This document shows, one piece after another, positions 9,423-16,720 of a stretch of DNA of 64,000 nt. Source of the DNA: Xiheimicrobium sp033763395 (GTDB lineage Bacteria > Myxococcota > Myxococcia > Myxococcales > Myxococcaceae). The notes beneath the pieces are model-generated. The model did no database searches. It saw only the letters and a program-made list of their open reading frames with translations, and was not told the DNA's origin. The stretch's first letter is position 1; each line of letters starts with the position of its first letter. The stretch is from assembly GCA_033763395.1 (NCBI GenBank), contig JANRKQ010000219.1:3867-67866 (forward strand), read 5' to 3'. A program made the position numbers and the translations under genes.

Positions 9423-11186
9423 TCAGGCTGAAGCGGTCGGCGTGACGGGCGCGGCTTCGGCTGGCGGCGGCACCATGGCCTCACCGTCGGCCTCGTCCTT
9501 CGCCTCTTCTGCGGCCGGCTTCGGCTCGGGACGCGGCAGCGCCTTCACCCGTTCGACGTTGGCCGCATCTCCAGCCTTCCCAAACAGCGCCTGCGCCTTG
9601 TCGAGCTGACCGGCCGCCTCGGCGAGCTCCGCCGCCTTCGCGAACTGGCCGAGGTGCTCGAACATCGCCGACGCCCGGTCCTTGCGGTTCGCGGCCAGGT
9701 ACGCCTCGGCCGCCGCCTCGTGCTTGCCCATCGTCTCGAGCCAGCGCGCCTTCGACTGCAGGTTTCCCTCGGCCTCGGCCTTCGCCAGCGCCTCGGCGGC
9801 AAAGGCCGCGGCCTCGGCGTTCAGCTTGAGCTTCAGCATGAAGGCGTACGCCTTGGGCCCCGGCAACGGCTTGAGCAGCTCGATGGCATCGGCGCTGCGG
9901 CCAACGCCCATCAGAATGGTGGCCGCGCCCAGGCGGTCGCCGCGCTCGACGAGCTTCGTCACCTCGAGATCGCGCACGCGGTTCGCCGCCGCGAAGTCCT
10001 TCGCCTTCTCGTAGCAGCGGCGCGCGACCGACAGCTTGCCTGCGCGCTCCCAGGCCAGCGCGGCCTGGTCGAACTGCAGGGCCCGCTCGTACAGCGCCGC
10101 CACCTTCGCGAAGTCACCCTTCTGCACGTAGAGCTCCATCAGGAGCTCCCACGCCTCGGCCTTCTCGAGCTGGAGCGTCACCTCGTCGGGCGTCAGCTTC
10201 GCCGACAGCGCGGTGATGCGGGCCGAGTCCTTCGCCCTGGCGGCGTTCCGCAGCGCCGACTTGAAGTCGCCGCCAATTTCATAGAGCCGCGACGCCTCGG
10301 TGAACGACTGGTTCGCCTCGTGGAGACGTCCGGCGTCGCGCGTGCGACCCGCCTCCTCGAAGTTGCGGGCGTCGAGGGCCCAGTTGCCGGTCGCGGCGGG
10401 CGCGGGCTCGAAGCGCCGCTCCTTGTCACCGCGAGGGCCACGCTCCGGGCGGTCACGCCGCTCGGGCCGATCGCCTCGCTCACGGCGCTCCCCACGCTTG
10501 CCCGGCGATCCATCGCGGCGGTCGCCGCGACGGCCCCGATCATCGGCCACCGGAGCCTCGGGCGTCGCCAGCGCCGCGAGCTCGGACGCCGTGGGCTTGC
10601 GACCAGCCGACTCGAAGGCGGCGTTCGCGCGCTCGGTCTCGTTCGCCGCCGACCAGACGAGGCCGGTGGTGAAGAGCACGTCGCTCCACGTCGTCACCGG
10701 CGCCGCAGGCGGCTTCGGCGCTTCGGCAGGAGCAGCCTCGGCAGGCGCCGCACCCTCGGCAGGCGCGTCGGCGGGAGCCGCTTCGGCCGGCGGTGCCTCG
10801 GCCGGAGGAGCCTCGGCCGGCGCGACGTCCTTCTTCGGCTGCCGCGCGACCCGCATCAGCGTCGTGAGCAGCTTGCCCCGCGAGCCCATGTCGAGGTCGT
10901 TGAGCGACTTGAGCCGGAGCCCCTTCACGCCCTTGACGATGTCGTCGAGCGACTGCTTCTGGGCCGCGTAGTCACCCTTCGTCAGCGCCTTCTCCAACGC
11001 CGAGAGCTCGTTCACGACCCGGTAGGCCGCGCCGCCTCCACCCTTGCCGCCGCGCCGATCACCCCGGTCGCCATCGCGGCCGCCGCGTCCACGGCCCTTG
11101 CCGCCCTCGCGATCGTCGAACGAGAACCCACCACCGCCGCGTCCCTGGGGACCAGCGCCCTTCGCCTTGTCATTGGGGCCAACCAT
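9423..11186 (-). CDS. Cytoplasmic TPR protein with RG-rich, low-complexity N-terminus
   Basis: This is a 587-residue protein without signal peptide or membrane segment. Residues 1-45 are rich in Gly, Arg and Asp (GGRDGDRGDRRGGKGGGG), about 46-110 are helical, 120-160 are an Ala/Pro/Glu linker of repeated APPAEA units, and 215-255 are a highly charged Arg/Asp/Glu/Pro stretch. From about residue 270 to 560 it is TPR-like helical repeats (for example AALYERALQFDQAALAWERA). The ATG at 11186 has a GGGAG element a few bases upstream. It lies between the barrel gene and gltI in the same direction, so cotranscription with the gliding genes is likely. RG-rich tails often bind RNA or drive condensation, but that is inference. 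I do not recognise the gene as a named Glt component. The 239 bases between it and gltI hold no gene I can support. Confidence 0.8.
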   Translation of the reverse strand: MVGPNDKAKGAGPQGRGGGGFSFDDREGGKGRGRGGRDGDRGDRRGGKGGGGAAYRVVNELSALEKALTKGDYAAQKQSLDDIVKGVKGLRLKSLNDLDMGSRGKLLTTLMRVARQPKKDVAPAEAPPAEAPPAEAAPADAPAEGAAPAEAAPAEAPKPPAAPVTTWSDVLFTTGLVWSAANETERANAAFESAGRKPTASELAALATPEAPVADDRGRRGDRRDGSPGKRGERRERGDRPERRDRPERGPRGDKERRFEPAPAATGNWALDARNFEEAGRTRDAGRLHEANQSFTEASRLYEIGGDFKSALRNAARAKDSARITALSAKLTPDEVTLQLEKAEAWELLMELYVQKGDFAKVAALYERALQFDQAALAWERAGKLSVARRCYEKAKDFAAANRVRDLEVTKLVERGDRLGAATILMGVGRSADAIELLKPLPGPKAYAFMLKLKLNAEAAAFAAEALAKAEAEGNLQSKARWLETMGKHEAAAEAYLAANRKDRASAMFEHLGQFAKAAELAEAAGQLDKAQALFGKAGDAANVERVKALPRPEPKPAAEEAKDEADGEAMVPPPAEAAPVTPTASA

Positions 11187-11285
11187 CGTGCTCTCCCGGG
11201 CGCCGTCGGACCCGGCCTCATGCCGGGCGCGAAGCGCATGTCGTGCCGACGGGCCAGAGGCGGCGAGGTGCCGCTGCTGGCGTCG

Positions 11286-11921
11286 TCAAAAACCCGCGTA
11301 GCGCACGAAGGGGAGCACTGAAAAGCCCACAGATTGGGTGAGGGCCATGAAGTTGAAGTTCGCGTCGAGCCCGATGCTGAAGTGGCGCAGGCGCGTGAAG
11401 TACTCGAGCCCCGGCCCCGCGAAGATGAGCACGTCGGGCGTGTTGATGAGGGTGGTTGGCTGGTACAGCATGAAGGCGGCTCCGGCGCGCGCGTAGAACC
11501 AGGTGCGCGTCACCTCCTGGCTGTCCTTCAGGCCGACGATGCGAATGCGGGCGCCGATGCCCGGGGCGATGGAGCCGTAGTCACCCGAGCGCACCGCGCC
11601 GCCCGCCATGTCCCGCACCAGGCCCGTGTAGTCGGCGCCCATGCGGTTGCTGGTGGCCAGGAAGAAGAGCGCCGGAGAGACGCGATCTCCGATGTCGTAG
11701 CCGATCTCGAGGAGCGCCGCCTGGCCGGGCGAGAAATACTGTGCGCTCCCGGTGCCGGCCGGGGGGTTGATGGTGCCCCAGAAGCCGCCCGAGACGCCGA
11801 AGAAGAAGCCGCGCTCGATCTCGTTGTAGGTGATGGCCTTGCGGTCCTCGAGGGGCTTGCCCTGGGCGAAAGCGGCGAGGCTGGCGACGAGAGAGGCGAC
11901 GAAGAGCGCGCGCGTCATCAT
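11286..11921 (-). CDS. Small outer-membrane beta-barrel protein of the gliding locus (CglE/GltA/GltB-like)
   Basis: A 211-residue protein starts with a signal peptide (MMTRALFVASLVASLAAFA, cleavage before QG). The rest alternates polar and hydrophobic residues as in beta strands, with aromatic girdle residues and a C-terminal Phe (FVRYAGF) typical of Bam-inserted barrels. It follows gltG in the same direction, where Myxococcus has the outer-membrane proteins GltA and GltB. The conserved-looking opening ERGFFFGVSGGFWGTINPP also resembles what I recall of CglE, another outer-membrane gliding protein. Probable role: the outer-membrane face of the gliding complex. Which family it belongs to cannot be settled by eye, so no symbol is given. 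The start is preceded by TAGGGT nine bases upstream rather than a Shine-Dalgarno. Confidence 0.75.
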   Translation of the reverse strand: MMTRALFVASLVASLAAFAQGKPLEDRKAITYNEIERGFFFGVSGGFWGTINPPAGTGSAQYFSPGQAALLEIGYDIGDRVSPALFFLATSNRMGADYTGLVRDMAGGAVRSGDYGSIAPGIGARIRIVGLKDSQEVTRTWFYARAGAAFMLYQPTTLINTPDVLIFAGPGLEYFTRLRHFSIGLDANFNFMALTQSVGFSVLPFVRYAGF

Positions 11922-11963
11922 GAGCGCGGCACCCTACTCCACCTCACGGGGGATGGAAGGCGT

Positions 11964-12368
11964 TCACGCGGCGCGCGCGCAGGCCCCATCGATGAAGGCC
12001 CACAGCCGCTCGATCTCACCCGAGGGGTCGGCCGCCAGCCGGCGCGCAGAGAGGCGCAGACACGGCCCCGCCGCAGCCGCTTCACCTCGAACGTCATCGT
12101 CTTCCACCACCACGAAGCAGGCCTGGCTCAGCCGCGCGCTCACTTGCGCGGCGTGCGAGACGGCCCACTCCGACAGCCACACCCCGGGGACCCGGGAACG
12201 CTCCAGCAGCTCGACGCACGCCTCGCCCTCGATGGGCAGGTGGCTGACGAACCAGCGGCACCTCGTGGCGAGCGCCCGTCGCAGACACCGCAGGGCGAAC
12301 GTGCTCCCCGTGACGAAGACGGGCCCACCTGGCGCGATGGCGTCACTCACGGGCACAGTGACGTGCAC
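11964..12368 (-). CDS. Small unrecognised protein between gltG and the barrel gene
   Basis: A 134-residue open frame starts at GTG (12368), 81 bases after the gltG stop and in the same direction. The sequence has alternating short hydrophobic strands and helices (PVFVTGSTFALRCLRRAL, ACFVVVEDDDV) that could form a small alpha/beta fold, with four cysteines and no signal peptide. I recognise no family. The evidence for it being real is position, strand and a plausible composition in a gap that would otherwise be about 530 bases. The ribosome-binding region is weak (GGTGG about 14 bases upstream), and a long open frame runs on the opposite strand here, so a chance ORF remains possible. Confidence 0.5.
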   Translation of the reverse strand: MHVTVPVSDAIAPGGPVFVTGSTFALRCLRRALATRCRWFVSHLPIEGEACVELLERSRVPGVWLSEWAVSHAAQVSARLSQACFVVVEDDDVRGEAAAAGPCLRLSARRLAADPSGEIERLWAFIDGACARAA

Positions 12369-12449
12369 AGCAAAGACGACGCCACCACCGAAGACCCGCG
12401 ACTTCCGGGCTCTGGCGGTGGCGGCACCGTCAACGCGCTGACGCCGAGG

Positions 12450-14366
12450 TCACTGCCCCGACTGCTTGAAGATGAACGGGTACGTCACGACCACCACGCC
12501 ACCGCCCTTGGGCTTGGGGAAGATCCACGTGCGCACGCGGCCGGCGATGCACGACTCGAGCTCGGCGTTGCCCACCGTCGTCTGTGCCACGTTGGAGCTC
12601 GCCACCGAGCCCGCCGCCGAGATGACGAACTTGATGGCGACCTTGCCCTCGAGCTTCGGGAAGCGGTTGAGCTGGCTCTCGTAGCAGTACCGAATCTGCC
12701 CGCGGTTGGCGTGAATCACCTTGCGGATGAGCTCCTTGTCGAGCGAGCCCATGACGGTCGGCTCGGACGAGGTGATGCCGATGTCGACGTCCTTCTTGCC
12801 GCCCAGCACGCCCACGCCAGAGCCGTACCCGCCGGTGCCACCGCCGCGACCACGGGTGCCGATGCCGCCGATGCCGATGGTGTCTCCGAGGCCGCCGCCG
12901 CCCGAGCCCGAGCCGCGCAGCCCCAGGCCGCCGAGGCCAGCCGCATCGCCGGGCGCCGCGCCGAACATGTTGCCCATGGCGGCCTTCAGCTCACCGCCGA
13001 GGCCCTGGTGCCCGAAGATGGTGCTGACGCCGCCGCCGCTGTTGCCGAAGACCTTCGCCATCAGGAGGCGGGCCTGATCTTTGTTGTTGGGGTCGCCCTT
13101 GGGCGCCGCGTGGGCCGAGCGCTTCGGGGCGTTCTTCGCGCCCATCTGCCCCTCGTCACCCTTGCGCTTGGCGGCGATCTCACCCGAGTCCTTCTTCTTC
13201 TCGTACTTCTCGAGGATCGGGTTCTTCTGGTTCTCCGGCGGCTTGATGAGCAGCTTGGCGATGCGCGCCTGGTTGTCGCTCAGGTCGTCGGCGAACTCGT
13301 CGCCCTCGGCGTTGAGGTTCGCGGCGCTGATGACGAAGAGCGCGGCGATGAAGAACGCGACGAGGAAGATGTTGAGGACGGTGAAGTCGACGGACTCGGA
13401 GAAGGGAACGAAGACCGCCTTCGGCACCGGTTGGTAGAACAGCTCGAGGGTGATGCCGCCGAGGTCGACCCAGGCGAAGTCATCGCTGCCCACCTTGAGC
13501 GACACTGCGTCACCGTCGGCCTGCGCCAGCCCCTTCTTCTTCGCTTCGGCGAGCGAGAGCACCTCGTCACCGAACTTGCGGTGCAGCTCGCCCTCCATCT
13601 TCGAGGTGAACCGCAGCTGCGCGCCGTCTTTCCCGAAGCGCACGACCTCGAAGACCGGGCCCGTGATGTCGCCCATCTCGAAGTTCACGCCGGGGGCGGA
13701 GCCGACCGTGAAGGCCCGCTCCTGGCCGGGCGAGAGGAAGTACTCGCCGACGATCTGATCGCCCCAGAGGAACCGCAGCTCGAGCCCGAGCGGACCCGAG
13801 CCCTTGCGACGGCGGGGGCGCATGCGCGGGCTGATGCGCGCGTCAGAGAGCTCTTCGGGCGGTGCGGGCGGCGGCTGCCAGGCCTTCGCAACGGGCGCTT
13901 GAACGGCCACGGGCTGCGGCGCCGCGACCTGCACGACCGGAGCGGCGACCTGGACGACCGGAGCCGGAGCCTGCACGACGACCGGCGGGGGCGCTGGCAC
14001 CGTCGCCACCACCGGCTGGGTGGCATCGGCGACAGGCGCGATGGTGGGCGCCACCGAAGGCGCCGCGCCGGCCTTCTCGACGCGAATGGTGGTGGCGCCG
14101 ACCGTGATGGCGTCGCCGAACGCGAGCGAGCTCTTCATCACCCGCTTGCCGTTGAGCATCGTGCCCTCGACGGTGCCCATGTCGGTGACCGACAGGGTGC
14201 CGTCGGGAGAGACGTCGATGACGGCGTGAATGCGCGCGACCTTCTCGTCATCGATGGTGAGGTGCGCCGACGCAAGGCGACCGATCTTGATGAGATCGCG
14301 GTCGAAGTCCTTCGTCGAGATGAGCTGTTCGCCCTTGAATACCTTGAGCGTCAACGGGACGGGCAC
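12450..14366 (-). CDS. gltG: Gliding-motility inner-membrane protein GltG (PglI): FHA domain, one TM helix, TonB-like C-terminus
   Basis: The 638-residue product has an N-terminal FHA domain (about 1-100: IGRLASAHL, ARIHAVI, GTMLNGKR) for phosphothreonine recognition, then a Pro/Ala/Val linker (103-170). A second beta-rich domain (about 190-315) is followed by one transmembrane helix (about 327-349). The periplasmic part has a charged segment, a Gly-rich stretch (470-525), and the AgmX/PglI-type TonB-like C-terminal domain (about 540-638) with IRYCYESQLNRFPKLEGKV and the closing TYPFIFKQ. This order is diagnostic of GltG, which links cytoplasmic regulators and motor to the periplasm. The GTG at 14366 has a good GGAGG upstream. 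No frameshift or missing domain is seen. GltJ shares the C-terminal domain but starts with a zinc ribbon and GYF domain rather than FHA. Confidence 0.9.
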   Translation of the reverse strand: MPVPLTLKVFKGEQLISTKDFDRDLIKIGRLASAHLTIDDEKVARIHAVIDVSPDGTLSVTDMGTVEGTMLNGKRVMKSSLAFGDAITVGATTIRVEKAGAAPSVAPTIAPVADATQPVVATVPAPPPVVVQAPAPVVQVAAPVVQVAAPQPVAVQAPVAKAWQPPPAPPEELSDARISPRMRPRRRKGSGPLGLELRFLWGDQIVGEYFLSPGQERAFTVGSAPGVNFEMGDITGPVFEVVRFGKDGAQLRFTSKMEGELHRKFGDEVLSLAEAKKKGLAQADGDAVSLKVGSDDFAWVDLGGITLELFYQPVPKAVFVPFSESVDFTVLNIFLVAFFIAALFVISAANLNAEGDEFADDLSDNQARIAKLLIKPPENQKNPILEKYEKKKDSGEIAAKRKGDEGQMGAKNAPKRSAHAAPKGDPNNKDQARLLMAKVFGNSGGGVSTIFGHQGLGGELKAAMGNMFGAAPGDAAGLGGLGLRGSGSGGGGLGDTIGIGGIGTRGRGGGTGGYGSGVGVLGGKKDVDIGITSSEPTVMGSLDKELIRKVIHANRGQIRYCYESQLNRFPKLEGKVAIKFVISAAGSVASSNVAQTTVGNAELESCIAGRVRTWIFPKPKGGGVVVVTYPFIFKQSGQ

Positions 14367-14451
14367 GAGTGCCTCCAGGGAAACTGCGGTTCAGGTGACG
14401 AGCGCCGACGCAGGCCTTCGACAGCGGCCCGGTCGATGGGTTCCGGGGGCT

Positions 14452-14709
14452 TCAGAGTTCGCCCACCGACTGCATCACCTTGTCTTTGAACTCCTCACGG
14501 ATCTTGATGAGGTTCGAGTGCTTCACCTTCTTGCGCGCCTCGACGTACTCGCCGTCGGGCTTGGTGAGGTCGCCCTCGATGGTGTCGTCTTCGAAGCTGT
14601 ACTCCGTCTGCTTCTTGTAACTGACGTTGTCGCCGCCCTTCTTGTCCTGGGCGAGCGCGCTGGCCGCGAACGAAATCGCGACGATGACGAGCCACAGTTG
14701 CTTCGACAT
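14452..14709 (-). CDS. Small exported protein, first of two paralogues in the glt locus (GltF position)
   Basis: The product is 85 residues with a clear signal peptide (MSKQLWLVIVAISFAASALA, then QD). The mature part is charged and ends with NLIKIREEFKDKVMQSVGEL. The ATG at 14709 is set by a strong GGAGGT six to seven bases upstream; the frame extends further upstream, but only this start gives a signal peptide. Its C-terminal 20 residues match the same segment of the neighbouring 85-residue protein (14847-15104), so the two are tandem paralogues. They occupy the gltE-gltG interval, where Myxococcus has the small periplasmic GltF. That they are GltF-like is inference from position and size. 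Probable location: periplasm. Confidence 0.75.
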   Translation of the reverse strand: MSKQLWLVIVAISFAASALAQDKKGGDNVSYKKQTEYSFEDDTIEGDLTKPDGEYVEARKKVKHSNLIKIREEFKDKVMQSVGEL

Positions 14710-14846
14710 GAGACCTCCAGACACCCTTTGAACGACACTCACCCTAGCACTGTCGAGGTGTCCGCCAACCTCCCGCATGGGTTTCGTGCATCCCACAGGG
14801 TGAGAGCGGGTGTGCACCGCGGTGGGCAGGTTCGATGGCACTGGAT

Positions 14847-15104
14847 TCAGAGCGCGTCGACCGAGTTGGCGAGCTCGTTCGCGAACGATGCGCGCAGGCG
14901 AATGAGGTTCTTGAACCGGCTCTTCTCGGGCACCACGTTCCACTCCGAGAACGGCGCCACCCGGCCACCCTGAATGGCCTGGCCACCGGTGAAGTCATGG
15001 TCCTGCACGGGCGGCCGCTGGCGCTTCGGTTCCACCCGTGGCTCCGGTTGAGCCACGGCGACGAGGGCAGACAGCGAAACGACAAGCGCGACGAGACGAG
15101 ACAT
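14847..15104 (-). CDS. Small exported protein, second of two paralogues in the glt locus (GltF position)
   Basis: An 85-residue protein with signal peptide MSRLVALVVSLSALVAVAQ, a basic/Pro-rich mature N-terminus, and a C-terminal helix KNLIRLRASFANELANSVDA. That helix aligns without gaps to the helix of the downstream neighbour (14452-14709): N-L-I, basic, then R, F and S-V about every third or fourth residue. Both proteins are 85 residues long, which supports a recent or functionally constrained duplication. A GGAG lies about nine bases before the ATG at 15104. It sits 71 bases after gltE in the same direction. The function is unknown; it is probably a periplasmic accessory of the gliding complex. 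Confidence 0.75.
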   Translation of the reverse strand: MSRLVALVVSLSALVAVAQPEPRVEPKRQRPPVQDHDFTGGQAIQGGRVAPFSEWNVVPEKSRFKNLIRLRASFANELANSVDAL

Positions 15105-15175
15105 GGCGGGGCTCCGGCGAAGGGTGAACGACCGCTCGTCAGACGCCCCGCTGGGGCCGTGCCGTTCCGTCGCGC

Positions 15176-16720
15176 TCAGAGCCCGTCGTTCGGCTCGTCG
15201 GGCGGCGGCGCCTTCTTCTTGCCGGGCTCGGCGGGCGGCTCTTCCTTCTTGGGCTCCTCTTTCTTCGGCGCTGGCGGCGGTGGAGCGGCCCGTGCGGCGG
15301 GCTTCGGAGCAGGCTCGGCCTTCGGAGGAGGCGGCGCAGCCTTCGGAGGCGCGTCCTGCTTGGGCTCGTCCTTCTTCGCCTCACCCTTCTCGTCCTTCAG
15401 CGCGTCGGCGGCGGCCTTGCCCTTGGCCTCTTCCTGCTGCTTCTTGAACTCGGCCTCCTTCGCCTTGCGCTCTTCTTCCTTGGCCGCCTCTTCCTGCTTC
15501 TTCATCTCCTCTTCCATCTTCTTGGCTTCTTCTTCGGCCTTCTTCATCTCCTCGCGCTGGGTGATGACGGCCTCCTGCTCCTTGATGAGCTCGAAGACCT
15601 GGTGGTTGGCGCTGACCGAGGTCTCGCCCCCGGAGAGGCTGACGAACTGGCGGTAGTACGTGATCGCCTTCTCCGGGTCGCCCTTGAGCCCGATGATGAT
15701 GCCGCGGTTGAGGTAGATGGCCGGCAGGTTCGAGTTGAGCTTCTGCGCGGCGTCATAGGCCTGCATCGCCTTGTCGAGCTGCCCCATGCCCTTGTACGCG
15801 ACGCCCAGGTTGACGAGCGCCTCGGCGTTCGAGCCGTTCGCCTGGAGAATGCGCCGCACGTGCTCCTCGGCGCTGCCGTAGTCCTCCTGCGCGAAGGCCA
15901 TCTTCGCCAGCTCGTAGTGCGCCGGGAGGAAGTCGTTGCGCGCGTCGACGGCCCGCTTGAACTGCACGCGCGCCTTCACGGGGTCCTTCTCGGCGAGGTT
16001 CAGCAGGCCCAGGGTGAAGTAGATCTCAGGGTCGTTCTCGTCGATCTTCGTCGCGCGCAGGGCAATGAGGCGGGCGAGCGAGAACTGCTTCTGCTCGTAG
16101 TGCACCGCCATCATCGTCTTGTAGGCCTGCAGCGTGCGCGGGTCGCGGAAGAGGGCCTCCTTCGCCAGCTCCAGCGCCTTGCCGCTCTCGCCACGCCGCC
16201 GGTGGATCTCCGCCAGCCGCGCGCGGCTCCCCGCGTCGTCGGGGTAGGTGTTCAAGATGTTCTCGTAGATGGCGACGGCGCCCTTCTCGTCACCCTGGTT
16301 CTGCGCGATGACGGCCAGGTTCTCGGCGGCCTGCCGCAGCGTCGGCTTCGACGCGAGCGCCTGCTTGTAGAGCGTGACCGCGTCCTTCGTCTTGCCCTGG
16401 CGCTCGGCGATGACGCCGAGGTTGTAGGTGGCCTCGGCCAGGTTGTCGTCCGCGTCGGCCGCGTTGCGGAACTTCTTCTCGAGGGTGGGCCAGTCGTACT
16501 GGCCCGACTTCTTCTGGGCCTCGAACGCCTTCACCGCGTCTTCGAACAACAGCTTCGCCTTGCTCGAGATCTGCGGCGTCTCTTCGGTCTGCGCGACGTT
16601 GCCCGCGGTGCGCTTGACCTGCGGCCCGTCGACCTTCACCGCGCCCGACTCGGTCGTCTTGCACGCGGCCAGCGCGAGGGCCGCGAGCGCGAGGCTCACG
16701 CGGAGGTTGGTGATCGTCAC
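15176..16720 (-). CDS. gltE: TPR lipoprotein GltE (AglT)
   Basis: The 514-residue product has a lipoprotein signal ending LALAAC (Cys20). Residues about 55-365 form a run of TPR units (ATYNLGVIAERQGKTKDAVT, ALVNLGVAYKGMGQLDKAMQ). A highly charged Glu/Lys coiled coil follows (about 375-440), then a Lys/Pro/Ala-rich tail to the stop. This matches AglT/GltE, an outer-membrane-attached TPR lipoprotein essential for adventurous gliding, and its placement directly after gltD is the known order. The start is GTG at 16720, overlapping the gltD stop by four bases (GTGA), which implies translational coupling. The Pro-rich tail may reach across the peptidoglycan, which is inference. Confidence 0.88.
   Translation of the reverse strand: MTITNLRVSLALAALALAACKTTESGAVKVDGPQVKRTAGNVAQTEETPQISSKAKLLFEDAVKAFEAQKKSGQYDWPTLEKKFRNAADADDNLAEATYNLGVIAERQGKTKDAVTLYKQALASKPTLRQAAENLAVIAQNQGDEKGAVAIYENILNTYPDDAGSRARLAEIHRRRGESGKALELAKEALFRDPRTLQAYKTMMAVHYEQKQFSLARLIALRATKIDENDPEIYFTLGLLNLAEKDPVKARVQFKRAVDARNDFLPAHYELAKMAFAQEDYGSAEEHVRRILQANGSNAEALVNLGVAYKGMGQLDKAMQAYDAAQKLNSNLPAIYLNRGIIIGLKGDPEKAITYYRQFVSLSGGETSVSANHQVFELIKEQEAVITQREEMKKAEEEAKKMEEEMKKQEEAAKEEERKAKEAEFKKQQEEAKGKAAADALKDEKGEAKKDEPKQDAPPKAAPPPPKAEPAPKPAARAAPPPPAPKKEEPKKEEPPAEPGKKKAPPPDEPNDGL

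Noticed and set aside
11334..14489. A 1051-codon plus-strand open frame over gltG
   Set aside because: It is an exact codon-register shadow of gltG and its neighbours with low-complexity His/Arg/Asp sequence and no recognisable domain.
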